A DNA stretch of 64,000 nt, taken from contig JAPFBE010000003.1 of assembly GCA_034336665.1 (NCBI GenBank), forward strand, positions 57,269,352 to 57,333,351, read 5' to 3'. Both the position numbers and the translations under genes were made by a program. This stretch comes from Luscinia megarhynchos. Lineage: Eukaryota > Chordata > Aves > Passeriformes > Turdidae. Under the pieces are notes generated by a model. It made no database searches, was not told the DNA's origin, and was given only the letters and a program-made list of their open reading frames with translations. Shown in pieces: positions 49,653 to 63,000 of the stretch. How positions within the stretch are numbered: position 1 is the first letter of the stretch; each line of letters begins with the position of its first letter.

Positions 49653-52600
49653 CCATCAATTAAAAAATAAATTAGTGTGAGACAAATAGCACAGTCCAAG
49701 GACATGGAGTCAAATTAACTCTCATATTCTCTAAAAATATCTTGAAATGCAAATGAATTAAGAGTGAGTTTAAACTGATTTAGAGATGTCCTGCCCACCT
49801 CATCCCTACCTAATTCTAATATAAAATCTATAGAAAGTGGTTTATGTAGAGTTGGTTGTCAAATCTGGAATTTAAAGCGAAACTATCTATTTGGGTAAAA
49901 TTATATTATATCCTTAGCTCAAGATGAAATTTCTATTCAAAACCAAAGAGAAATGTATCCCTCAACCACTTTGTCAGTTCAGAACATCTATTAATCTGGT
50001 GGTCATTTACATACACCTGAGATAAAAGAAACTCACATTCAAGTCCCAGCTCTAATTAATGACTGACTCAATCAAATAGAACACCTGAAAAAGCCAAAGT
50101 TAAGAGAGACCACACAAAGAGTCTTACATCAGTATAATTTCACAGACTCCAAGAAAAGTAATTCTTAATTTTAGTGATGCATGATGAAAAGTAGCTTGTT
50201 GGTCACCTTAAAAAGTGAGTTAGCATGCACTAACTGTTTGCATGATATAGGCAGAGAATAACATCACCCCAGGTTGTAGTTATAAATAAATATATAAATA
50301 CGTGCACTGTTGAAAACAATTTTTCAGTTGAAAACATAATAAGACTTTGAAAAAAATGTTCTTAAAAATTACATTATCAAAAATAAGGGCCAATGTGCTT
50401 ATAATCTTTCAACTCATGCATTTCTATTTCTGGCAGTGAATATTGTGTCATGTGGCCCGTCAATATTAGCCTGTGGCTAACCATGTACATAATTTTTTTT
50501 CGTTATTAACAATTTCACTAATGATCAAGCATTTGGTGAGTTCAGGGATTGTTTTTCTATGTGTTTCTCACTCACATTGCACATTAATTTTTCAGAAAAC
50601 ATTTATTTCATTTTAGTACAGAAAAAGCATAAAATATTCATAAGGCTGGAAAACTTTTTTGACGACTTCTGACTATGTGGCAACAGTCTCCTTTACAAGT
50701 TACCTGTAATAATTACTATTCCTTTTATTGAAATGTTCTTTAAAAGCAATTTTTCTATTCAACACCTTGGGTAATTACAGTGGGAAATGATTGATAACAT
50801 CAGTTGATATTAAATATTGTACTGCTAATCACCATGCAATCTTGCATGCAGTTATTCATTAGTTACTTCTTTAATTTGAATGGCTGACAATTTACATGGA
50901 ATGCTTCAGTTATATGAATTACCATATTTTTATTCCCAAGAGAAGACCCGCACTTCATTAGAACAGAATCATTCACATTACTTTTCTTTCATTTTCAAGA
51001 GTGAAGTACTTTGATTTGAAAGTTCTGCAGCTGTAGTCTGGCAAGATATTAAGCTCTTCACTGTCAAATAACACTGTGCAATGCTTGTACAGTACAAAGG
51101 CACTTCTAGAATAAACAAAGTCACATTCTTATGGACTATTTTGACGCTAATAAACAGCTAGTTGTGGACTCCAAGTGAACCCTGTGCTTCTGTCTAACAT
51201 TCTGGGGAAAGATGCCATGCCCCCAAACGTGTTCATACTATTAGCTGACTGCTAGAGTGGCTGTAGATGTCATTTACTTTGTAAACTGCTCCACTTTATC
51301 ACCTAGGGCAGATCATAATGTTTTAACACTTGGACTTATGTGTGAGTCAGACATTTAAATCTGATGAGTCTTCCAAAAAGAGCATAAATACTAAATCTAG
51401 TAAATCAGTTTTATTAATGGGAGTTAAAATTATTTTGGAAGTAACTCCTCTAGTAATTTGGTTTAGACAGTATATTCCTTGTGAAATATGGAACCATCTG
51501 TTGTATGGAATCTCATTATGTGATAATGCAGTGACACACACTGTATAAAATCCGAGCTTAAAAATCTTGTTTCTATTCCAGGGTCAGCATGAAGGTATTT
51601 TCTCATGAACACAAGTAACCAGAAAACAGAGGAAATACTTACAGACTTGCATTATACACTTTCTTACACAAAAATTGTTCTCTGGGAGCACCAGTTTTAT
51701 GGTTCCCTGAAAGTCACCCCACATCTCAGCTGCTGCTAATGCTGTGTCACAGCCCATAAGTGCTTGCCTCCTGTTCTCCCTGTTACTCAAGAGCTAAACC
51801 TTTCACTGCCCCCCTTGCTGTCCTCCCCCCACTTCCCCATAGTGCCTACTGCTCTTTTCTCTTTACACTCTCACTAATTAACAAAATGAAGTCAGACTAA
51901 GAATATTTGTTCCCAACCTGGATTCAGCTTGAAGTTTTCTCCCCCTATTTTCTATCACCTTTGTGTGCCTGGTTTTCCTGTTACGTGTTCCTACAAACTC
52001 TACATGCCTTAGAAAGAAATGCTCATCAAGAGTTTCAAGAAGGATATTTTGGAGAAATATGCTTTGATCAGCTATGACAATAACAATTCATCTTAGATCA
52101 ACTTCAGACTCTTCAAACTCAAATGTTATTAGTTAGTATTTTCATGTCACAGTTTGTATATATTTGGTTCACACAATCGAAATTTTAGAGTGATGAGGCA
52201 ACTACTTCAGAGAAGTCAATATGAGGTATTGATTCAATGCCTTCTGAGAAATTCCAAGATATTTTACATATTTATATGAGCATACCTATATCTGAGATGT
52301 AAAGGCGATATTAGTATGATAATTTTAAATTCTTTTGTTATTCTGACACATATTCTACGTATACACAATGAAACTATTATTGAGATTAAATCCTCAGGAT
52401 AGTATTAAATATATTCCTCATTAAAAATACTTAATTTTATTCTCTTAATTCAAATTTGGCAACTGAATTTTACTCTGCCACACAATGTGGCAGGAATCCC
52501 CTAACTATTAGCAAGTTCAGTGCTATAAAATCACATGACCCATCAGAAATAAAAATGGAAATTTCATTTTAGTGAAAGGCTGAGATTTCTATTTTTATGA

Positions 52601-53512
52601 TAGAACATAAAACTTCTCACTAGTTCTCTTACTTCATGGTACTTCATTTAAAAATTCATATTCTTATGTGCACAGATAGAATTTTATGGGCTTTTTAATT
52701 AATTTTTTCAGTTTCTCATTAATGTCTTCTACTCCCATATATTTGGAATTGCTAGCATTGAGACTAAAGAGACACTACTAGAATAGCAGCAGAAGGATCT
52801 GGTCCTAGCTCTGCTTCTCCACACATATTAGTATTAAGCAGCAATAGCTCCCCCAGGGTCTCATCAGAACCACAGTGATGTGCCCAGAGGAACATTCTGT
52901 GGCTCCACCCTACATCCCTTGCTTATCAGTCTCTGATGAACTCCTTTTATGAGAAAACTTCAGTGCACTTATCTGAAATTTTGTTCTAAAAGTTGATTTG
53001 GTGTGGTGTTTTTTGCTTCCTTGATTCACAGTTTTTCTAAAGGCAATCTTTGGGGTTTGTTAGCCTACACTCTCCGTGTTCTCACTCTCCTCTGGCATCT
53101 CCTTCAGCCCCTCTTAAAAGCTTCTTTTCTCAGTCCTCATTTCCTGGCTAATTGTGCACAGGACAGGTTTTTCCAGATAGAAGTTACCTTTTTAAGACTT
53201 CAAAAAATGAAAATATGTAGAAAATTTGTTATGCAAACACTCCAGATACATTGCCCCATTTTATATTTTACTGTCAGTATCCTGAAAAAAGATTGTACTT
53301 CTTTCAAATGGTTGGACTTCTGACCCTCAAGAGTTTGCATAGTGAAAGTTCAACCCATGAACTTTTCTTGAAAAAAAGAATGTAGACACTACTTTGAGTG
53401 TGCTTAAATCTAAAACGTAATTTTCAAGAAATGGCATTTCATTTTGGATTTAATTTTTTTTATTTTTAATCTTAGAAGCTCTGTGCAAAGAACTCTGCCT
53501 GGAAAAAAGCAA
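49653..53512. other. Anonymous stretch including a CNE-like region
   Basis: No gene or mobile element recognised. Positions about 50390-51180 lack simple repeats and old-repeat words and contain several homeodomain-type TAATTA sites (for example 50772-50777). This gives them the look of a conserved non-coding element, but conservation cannot be seen from one sequence. The 106-codon frame at 53003-53323 has no domain. Confidence 0.45.
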
Positions 53513-53517
53513 AAACA

Positions 53518-53553
<36 letters not shown>

Positions 53554-53830
53554 AAAAACCCCAACCCCCTCCCCCCCAAAAAAACCGAACAACAACAAAA
53601 AAAACCAAAACAAAAAAAACCCAAAACAAAACAAAACAAAACAAAACCCAACAAAAAACAAAACAAAACAAAACAAAAAAAAAAAACACAAAAACAAAAA
53701 CAAAAACAAAAAAACCAAACCAAACCAAAACCCAACAAAAAAACAAAACAAACAAAAAAGAAAAACAAAAAAAACCAAGAAAAACAAAAACAAAACCAAA
53801 ACCAAAAACAAACAAACAAACAAAAAAACC
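53513..53830 (+). repeat. A/C-only low-complexity tract with (CAA)n core
   Basis: About 320 bp almost free of G and T on +. It has a (CAA) core of about 11 units at 53519-53551, a C-rich patch (53560-53577), then CAAAA and CCAAA units to the end. The 143- and 140-codon frames through it are low-complexity artefacts. Its layout mirrors the 18-kb tract. Confidence 0.93.
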
Positions 53831-56800
53831 ATAGAAAAGCAACAGAAATTAAATAAATTAAAATGTCGAGTCTGAATGATTATAATTGATTTATCTGAGA
53901 AAAACAGTACTAATATTTGGGCAAAATGAGAAGTTAAATTTGAAATATTTCACAGGCCATTTGAGATTAAGAAACATTTTATGTTACTGAAAGCATTTAA
54001 TATTTTAAGCACTCTTTTCAATAGAAACATTTTTATTTTGTTCATAAATATTTTCCTATTTTATAATCTGCTTTTGACAGCACTAGGAAGAAGAATAAAT
54101 GAGGTGTACAGGTTTCTATGGTTCTGGAAAAAGATATTTATCCCAAATAGTATACTTTTTTTTTTTTTCCTGGTCATTTATCATTTATGGTTATTTAGGT
54201 TGAAAAACGTACTTAAAATAAGGAGAAGTGAAAAATCACATAAACTTTTAAAAAAGTACATTCAAATATTACTCTATGGTTTTGGAGATTGCTTGTTGAT
54301 GTTTGGATTTTTTTTCTCCTGAGAGCTGCTTGCTTGCTTTGGTTTGCAATGCTCTTTACAACTCTCAGCCACCAATGTATATAAAGAAAATATAAGTTTC
54401 CTTTTGTTAGTAACAAACAAGGAATTCAATATAAGAATTCCAGGACAATCTGACTTCTACTTAAAAAAAAAAAAAAAAATTCCTCTTTTCCTTCAAGTGA
54501 TTAAGTGCTGTCAACAGGAACAGCAATGTTTTACTGTTTTATAGCTAAGCCATGTTTCAAAAATTGCTATTCTTCCTCTAACCAGGTAGCTGCAACACTA
54601 TCTTCCAGGGTACTATTGTTTCTTTATATTTTATTGTTCTGTTTGGATTATATCATAAATCTGACAAATCAAACCTTGTACTGTCCTCTATATTTTGGGA
54701 TTATTAAGATAGCAGTATCCTAAAACTGTAGAATCCTCTCATAATTTTCTGGTGAACAAGTCCAATAGTAGGACATGACTGGGAAGGTTCCCTGAGAAAT
54801 CATGGACTGAAAACACAACCTCAAGAGGAAAGAACAACTGAGTGTGGTTTGAGGAGTTTATGTGATTTATGCCATCTCTGGTCTGTTCTGTTCTGATAAC
54901 TGAAGAGTTATATGATTTTAACATATTAACATTATTCATAAAACTTTAAACACTTTGATTCCTGCTTGACCTATACACTTCTCTTTCTGACCTTGTCCTT
55001 CTGTCCTTGTATCATTCTATTTATCTCAGGGGTGCTTGAGCTAATTTTCACTTTTGTGTTTGCTTAGCACTTAAAATCATTAAATGTTTCTTTAAAACAT
55101 GCTCATACATATAACTACAGAAAAAGAAGACCTTTTTCTATGTGTAGCACTATTACTTCAGTCTGAAGGAAACAAATTAGAGGACTATCATGGTGAAATC
55201 TTTTTTCATCATCTTTATTTTTTTTCCCCAAGACAGAAATACAATTCTTTTTAATTTTTTACTTATAGCTAGCACTCTATGAAAAAATACAATTTAAGTG
55301 GAATCATTATCACTTTTTATGTGTTTTACCAGACAAAGTGAATGCCATATTGTCCCTAATATTTAAACTTTTAGATTACAGTCTTTGAGACAAAATACTT
55401 TTTTTTTAAATAGGCATAGATTTCAAAGAGCTCATTGAATTTAAATTTCCTTCCTAAACTTTCATTAAATTCCAGATATTTCTACAACTGTGTCCAACAT
55501 TGAAGAGAAATAATAAAAGTGGGATAAAATGGAATAAATCTAAAGAAAATCAGAAATTAGCTACAAATTCTTTTTATCTGCAATTCCATTACCTCAGAAG
55601 GATTTCAGCAAGCCTTATACTTGACCAAATCTAACTTGTCACTGCTTCAAGCTTGGTATATGCAATGATTCTCTACTTCTGGGATCTTATAAATTTATTT
55701 TATCCTCTCTACTTGACAGCTTTTTGAAAATTTATGTCTCCTTATTTTCTTATTCTAAATTGTTCTCTATGTTTTCAGGCCACTCTTTGATATTGGTAAG
55801 TAGCATGGAAGAGATTCAAACCCCTCCACATATTTGCATCTTTTCTTCTTTTCCCAATAATGTATGAGTGAATATAGAGTTCAGGAAACTGAGGTGTTAA
55901 TAATCCTGCTTTGAATGAGAGTTAAGACCAGGTGTGTGCCTCTCTCCAGAGAACTGCTGGCAATTCACTTCTTACCGGCCTTACCTACCTCTCTAGTCCT
56001 GAATTTCTTCTGAAGAAGATTGCTAATTCTTTCACAGTGTCTGGTATGAAATAACAGAGAAAAAATATTAGGCTTGACTAGCTCAGAATGATGAGTCTCA
56101 TTTTCTTTTGTGACCCATTCATGATCTGAATTTAGTCTGAATTAAAGGGTAGTATATTAGTCTGACAGAATCAGCAAAATCCTGGTGCTTGCTGCTCTGA
56201 AGTTTTACAACTAAACATCAAGCTATTCATTTATACAGCTCTAAAGCTTTCTTAATTTGGGCTCCAGAGTTTCTTTGAGAATTTCTAAATGTACATGACA
56301 TTCCTATCTATTTTGATCCACAAATAAAAGAATTCTATGAGCTTCAACAGAAATCTTAAAAAAATGTGCATTTAGAGAAGATTTAGAGGTAAGGATATCA
56401 TAAATCATGCCAGTTTCTGTTTGCATATGTCTGTACTGTGTTGTGACCAGCCCACATCTTTTCTAAAGACAAATTGCCGAGATCTGATGAGAACTAAATT
56501 ACTTTGTGAAAACTAGCCTTTTTTTTTTCCAGAGCATTTTTGTCAATGTCTACAAACAAATACTTAGTATGCAAGAAAGAGATTGAAATTCACGTTTTAC
56601 CAGCAATCTTCTGCCAAGTGAAACTTGTCTGCATGATCAGAAATAACATAATTTAAGACAAAAGATAAGAAGACAGAAGATTTAGGAGATCATAGCTGGA
56701 AAAACAGACTGCAGTTTCCTAACTCTGTTGTTCAAGTCTCGTGCACTGTTTGGCTACTCACACCCTTCAGTACAGCAGGGAGCTGGTACCAGCATAATGA

Positions 56801-58147
56801 TTGTGTAACTATGCTAAATACCTGCCTGGCTGCCCTAGGTAGAAACACATCTTTATAAACAAATGCACACAGAAGGGTGAAGACAGATTCAAACTCTTCA
56901 GATTTCTCTAAGCTAACTACAGCCATGCCAGCCATGTTTCATGACACTCTCCTATTAAACCATGTGCTTGAGGAAACTGCATCTCAACAGAGCCTGTTAC
57001 ACTCAGCACAGCTCTGTCTCAGCTCTGCCATATAGGACTGACCTAATTCACATTTTCCAGTTCTTTGGAGGAGATGAGGATTTTCCATTCATGACTGCGC
57101 AAAAAACCACATCAAAGATAAATAGAATAATTATTGGAAAAGGCAAAGAATGAAAACTGTTGTCCCAGTGGATGATGTTTTCTTAGCAAAAGTAAAGTGG
57201 TCCAACTACCACCATTTTTCTCTTTTTGTATTTCAAGCCATATTGCACATGCAGGTTTGATTCTAAACCAGAGACTGACAGGATTTGAACAGTGTCTGTG
57301 GACTGGCATTACCTTGCACATAAAGAATAGGTACCTCTCCTTGCCTTATTAATACAACAAATGGTCCATTTCAACCAGTGTGCCACCACCTGCTGCTTAA
57401 TCAAACATGCAGTTGCAAGTTCATCTGAAATAAAGCAATCTCTGTTGATGAGAGCACCCTCCCATGAATTGCATTTTTCTTCATCCTAAAAAAAACCCCA
57501 AAAAGATGGCTACTTGAGCAACATGGGACACATTTAGGAAATTAAATTAGCTGTAACCTTACATAGAACTTTTTCTTTTGAAGAAAGAAAAGGAGATAAT
57601 AATAAAGCTAAGCATCAGATGAATAAAATCAATATGAAATTAAATATCAGCTCAAAATGATAAATTAAAATATTTTCTTCACATATTCATAGTTCTCAGT
57701 GGGCTCCCTTTCAAAGTTAAATTCCAAATCAAAAACTACTGAAATAGAGAAGAAAAATGAATACCTTGTGAATAGTAAAAACTACGATCTGGCATGTCAT
57801 CTCAGAAGGAAACAATAACTATATATTCATGTGATAAGAACAATACCCTTATATTTATGAACTGAGAAAAATGATTGAAAACAATGTCTTACCATGTTTT
57901 CAATAGGCAACCGTCTTCTTGTATAAAAGTAGTATAATTTGTGACAGCTGCAATACAGGCTACATTTTTTATTTCTTTTGAAAAAAAATCTACAGAACAA
58001 AGCACTGCTATGATTTGCTGCCTACCTGTTCTTAATTATAATACCAAGCTCCATAATAAATCAAAAGGAAAAAGAATGAATATCCAAAGGCAGATTTTAG
58101 CAGCCCCTGCTTCTTTCCCACATTTATGCTGTTGAATGCTGAGAGGA
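53831..58147. other. Anonymous stretch, about 4.3 kb
   Basis: No gene or mobile element recognised. A run of 17 A occurs at 54463-54479 with no recognisable retrocopy upstream. The 113-codon frame at 53981-54322 is hydrophobic by AT-rich composition and shows no family signature. Confidence 0.5.
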
Positions 58148-58350
58148 AATCAGAATGGTTACGACTTCCTTGGAATTCTGGAAATTGTATAGTTCAACTT
58201 CCCTGCTCAAGCAGGGTCATCTTGAGCAGTTTCTCAGAGCTTTGCCCAGTCAGGTTTTCAACATTGCCCAAGGATGAACACCTAGATCAACGAGCAACCT
58301 GCCCCAGAGTTTAATCACCTTCCCCCAATACAATGTTCACTGTGTCCTAA
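58148..58350 (-). mobile_element. CR1 LINE 3' end, inverted, diverged
   Basis: The + strand shows 'cagaatggttacgacttcct', 'atagttcaacttccctgctcaagcagggtcatcttgag', 'tttgcccagtcaggttttcaacattgcccaagga' and 'caacctgccccagagtttaatcacctt', the reverse complement of the avian CR1 3' untranslated region. The terminal 'agaatcatagaatc' repeat is mostly lost. No coding capacity. Confidence 0.9.
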
Positions 58351-60054
58351 TCCACAGCATGTAAACTTGAATAATCTTACTTAAAGACACTGAAGGTCAC
58401 TTGTGCTTGTTCCAGTTCATGGGTTATACTTATCCCTTTGAAACACAATTGAAGTTAATTTCTAATCACAAAAAACTTCCAAGTGAGACAAAAAATAACA
58501 GTAAAGCATGAAGACCATTCTAATAATTACATTCCTGTTTTCTTAAAGCTGTAATAGATGTCTGTCCGTTTACTTCCCTACTCTTCCCCAAGCTTTTTTT
58601 TATTCTCTGAGTTCCCTTCTGTCCTCATTCTTCATTGTACTTTATCACTCTCCCTCTTTGTTGAACAGCTCTCTGTCTTTCAATTGTCATTGTCATGATG
58701 GGCATTTTGAAAGAATTTTACAGAAAGGATTTGCTTCACAATATTTCCTAAGCTGTGTGGATATGTACATGTCAGAATGATGTCTCTTGCTGTCATTCCT
58801 CTGCCACTGCTGCGTCCTATACCTTAAGATTTAATTCCTCCAAACTGAGTTTTCCTATTTATTCTATTCATGATCTATTATCACACCTCCTTGATATTTT
58901 TTCCTAACTTTTTTTCTGCTTTGTGTTTATATGAATGAAAAATTAATGTAAAATTTCCTCGCTCACATCATAGTTCTTCAACTGATTGTATTCTCTTCTC
59001 ACCACTTTCATTGCACATCAAACATAAAAGCACAGCAAGGAAATCTATTTCTTACAGATACATCAAATGCTTCAAACTATCTCTTCCACTTAATACGCAG
59101 TTCAGAGGGTTTGAACTCTTCAGCTCCCCCAGGAGAACTATGCAGAACCTCTGCATAATGCTTCACAAGTGTGGTAGTACAAGTAACATAGCAGTTCTCT
59201 GCTCCTTAAAGTTTCAAAATGTTCTGTTTCTCTCCCAAGTCTTATTCAAGAAACATAGTTGTGGTTTGGTTGATTGTTTCTTTTTCAGCTGCAGTGGGAT
59301 ATGGGGGCAGGGGGGTGTGTGGAGAAGAAGAAAAAAAGCTCTTTTTTTAGTGTATTTGTGCACAAATGTACTTTGGGCATATTTTTTGACCTTAGAGATA
59401 TTTTCACTCTTTGCTTTGGTTCCACAATGACCTTTCTTTTGTCTACCCTATTCCCCTTCAGTCCATCATTTTTTTCCTCATTGTAAAATAAATTCAGATT
59501 GGATGGGATAAAATTCAGCTGATTCCAGTTAATACCTTGAACTTAAGGTACTAATTAAATTAAATTGTTGAAATGGGCTCTTTTCCAGTTGTCTGTGTGC
59601 CACAAGAGCAGATCCACATGCAGAAATTACAAAGTTTACCAAGGAAATTACAGTTTTTCTGTACTTCCTTACAAAACATTGGTTTATCTCTCACACAAAA
59701 ATATTATTAGTTTCCTCAAAGTTTTTATTGCATTTGTTTTCCAAAAGCTGTACACTGAATCTGAGCAAACTATCTTGTACCCCTCTGTAATTGATGAAAA
59801 AAAAATTCATACATCCTGAGGACATTTGTGATGAGATGACAATCCCTGCAAGAGTTTCCCTGCTCTTCATTAAATACCTGGGGTGGTTTGACTGGGAGGT
59901 TGAACTACTACATGGCTAAAGCTAAGATAAATTTTATGTTTATTGTATCCAGACACAATACTGCCATTCATAATTTCCTGTGTTTTACACTGTGAGTCTG
60001 GGTCATTCCTTAGCAAATTTCACTGCATAATACCCATTGTGAGAAAAAAAATGG
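58351..60054. other. Anonymous stretch
   Basis: No element recognised. The 139-codon frame at 59011-59430 (+) is the longest here that is not a simple repeat. Its translation shows no domain or biased codon use, so I do not call it a gene. Confidence 0.5.
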
Positions 60055-60092
60055 TAGATAGATAGATAGATAGACAGATAGATAGGTAGATA
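60055..60092 (+). repeat. (GATA)n microsatellite
   Basis: About nine GATA-type units with two variants (GACA, GGTA). It is short and probably polymorphic. Confidence 0.93.
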
Positions 60093-63000
60093 TAAAATAT
60101 AAGTGTGTAAAAGCACAAGAGAAATGCAATCCACTTTTCATTCCACCTGTTTCTTGCCAAGCTGGACTTTATACTTATTTAAATCCAACAAAGCAAAATA
60201 ACAATCTTCTCATTGTAGTCCTAATCCTACAATACTTACAGACTTCAAACTACTGTTAGTTTCAATCAGCTAAGGTATTGCAAATAAGAAGATGAAGGGC
60301 ATCCTGTCCTTTTCAGAGTCTACTGACTTTCTCACAGGAGAAGTAGGTCTAGTTACTTGCATGTTATTTTTTGTTGTATATTGTAGTTCAATCAATTTGG
60401 CATAAGATCATGGACTGAAATGAAAAATTCTAGTTTAAGTGGATACAAATTTGAAACAATCTCCTATAAACAGCACATCATCCACTGGAGAACTTTGTTC
60501 CAGTGTTTTGTTTCCTCTATAAATAGTGGAGTTTTTGGGATTAAGTGTTGTAAACCAAGCAGGTTAACAGATAATCTGTGATGCATATCTTATCTATAAA
60601 AATAACCACCTGTATGGGACCTTAGTAGTATCTGTCATCCAAAAATCTCCACACAAAAATATTGCTGCTTTAGTGAGACATGTAGAAGTGGACAAAAAGG
60701 GGAAGAAGCAACTTCTCATGCATGAAATTAAATTTTTCTGCAAGAAATAAATAATGTGTCCTATGTGCAATATCTCAATTTAATTATCTAGTCATAATCA
60801 AACCAAACAGGAAAAAATGCTGTAGCTTTATATTCCTTACAGAGAATTCAGCTTTATAAAGATATTTTACTTAGACTGGGTTTGCTCTTAATAGTGAAAT
60901 GCTGGGGAGTTTACAATTTAATTAAAGAAGAAATCTTGAAAGTAAGTGGGAAATATATAATACCTTGTAAAGCAGACAACAGTTTCCAAATATTCATGAT
61001 ACTTTGCAATGCTTTAGCAGTGCCCTATCAGTCATGTTGCCTTTATACCATTCTTAAAAGGAAAGTATTGAGTTTTTAATGAGAATAATACATTTTGCTT
61101 CTATGGCATCTTCTTCTAACATAATCAACACATTTTACTCTGGATGCAAACAAAAGACCATCCTTAAGGTGCCAATGATATTTTGTAAGGTAGTGACACT
61201 TGGGAAGATGTTTAAACAGGGTTTAAAGAGGGTTTTTTAAAAAAAAAATTCTGGGACACCTGTGAATTCTGAAATTTATGTAGTTTGAGAGACCAGATTC
61301 TGAGGATTTTGCATAGAACATTTAATATTAAAACATTAAAGCAGTGGAAATCTTTCGTTTACTACAGTGGCACATTTAGTTTGAACATTTTTGGATGTCA
61401 TCTCTATTTGTCTTATGCATAAATTTTGAAGGTTGACCTAAAATTACCAGGAGCTTTGGATTAGACACACTGAAAGAGTCCATGCTCTTTATTTCATAAT
61501 GCATTTTTTTTTAATGTTTTGATCAAGGTCTGTAAAGATGAAAACTTAAATGTAATCTTATTCTTTTAAAACAACCAAATTTTTTTTCTGCATAACTGAG
61601 AAAAATTCCACCAAATCCATATAATTACACAATTAGGAGAGACCTTGCAGATGAAAAAAAGACCATTTCATTTTGAAAGCCAGAAAAGCTCTGCACAAAT
61701 TTAATTCTGCATTAAGCTCAACTTTTTTTTTGTCTGAATCATCCCATTGAGTACCTATACATTTTACTGTCACACTTGTTACTTCATATGGAGTTACAAT
61801 TATAGGGTATTTCTTGTTGTGCTTTCACAAAACTGAGTTTGATTTAAAAAAAACAAAAAAACACAAACTAAAACCTCATCGCTTGTGGAGTCAGTTATCT
61901 TATAAATTTCGTAGCAGGAATACTCCAAGACCACTACAGTAAAGCTTGGAAGGAAGAATACATATGGGAAAGAAAAGAAAGACCTGCCAGAACCAAGTCA
62001 GATAAGAAGAGTAGGTATTTCAGGAGAAAGGAAGACAACATTGCACATGAAGTGATGGTTCCTTTGTGACATATAAAATATACTAAATAATGATCTCTAG
62101 GAATGACTTCAAACTTGATAGTCTTATGTATCACAGGACCAGGAGATCTGTAGTAACCTCAAAGCTCCTTTAGAATATTACATAAGAAAAGAAACAGGAA
62201 GTTTATTCATTGTGGGAGCACACTCTGGAAAATATACAGAGGAAACTGATCTGTACAAAGCCCTATGATGAACTATAATATTCTCAATATTGAGAAGATG
62301 TGAGAATTGTAATAAGGACAGTATTCAGTGGAGTGAGACTGGGTGAAGATGTATAGAATATAATATGTGACATTATTTCAGTATCTCACACAGCAAAACA
62401 CAAATCTCTTTAAAGGACTGTAGGAACTGAATGAATATGCTGACATTAACCTAAATTCTCATACTTTGAGAGTATCTATGTTTCCATTGCCTAGGATAAA
62501 AATTTCTAGGGGATATTAACTTTGGTTCTGATATATATGACAGCTGATAATGGCCTAGGATTATCAAGATTTTTACCATGGGTATTTTAATGCTTAATTG
62601 CCAACCAAAGGCATTTTCTAACCCACAGTGCAGTTCTCACCAGTCAGAAATACATTTGATTCTGGTGTATTCCCTGTGCTGTGCTCCTATACTCTCATTT
62701 AGATTTATTTTTCCACAGGATGGTATCAGGTGATAAGTTACTGTACAGTCACATACTAGCCCTACTAAATTTTTATTGCTCTTTGTGCCTGTCTTCTGCC
62801 AACAAATGATCCTCAAAGGTCGGCAATAGTAACCACCATCTTTGTATTTCTAAAACAATGATGACTCCTTCACGGTTATATGAGAAATGCAGTTTGTACC
62901 TGCTCCAGTATGTTAATAGTTTTCACTGCTACCATGTTAACTTTCTTGTTTGTTTACTGCTATATAAAGAATTGTTCCATTAAGGCAGGGCCTTCAACAT

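Noticed and set aside
53410..53875. Open frames of 115-143 codons on both strands, rich in Asn/Lys or Phe/Val
   Set aside because: They are translations of the A/C-only tract. No non-repetitive domain is present.
54463..54479. Run of 17 A as a possible poly-A tail of a processed retrocopy
   Set aside because: No gene-like or SINE-like sequence and no target-site duplication recognised upstream.
59011..59430. 139-codon frame on +
   Set aside because: No recognisable domain, no upstream promoter or splice signals that I can support, and composition expected of AT-rich non-coding DNA.
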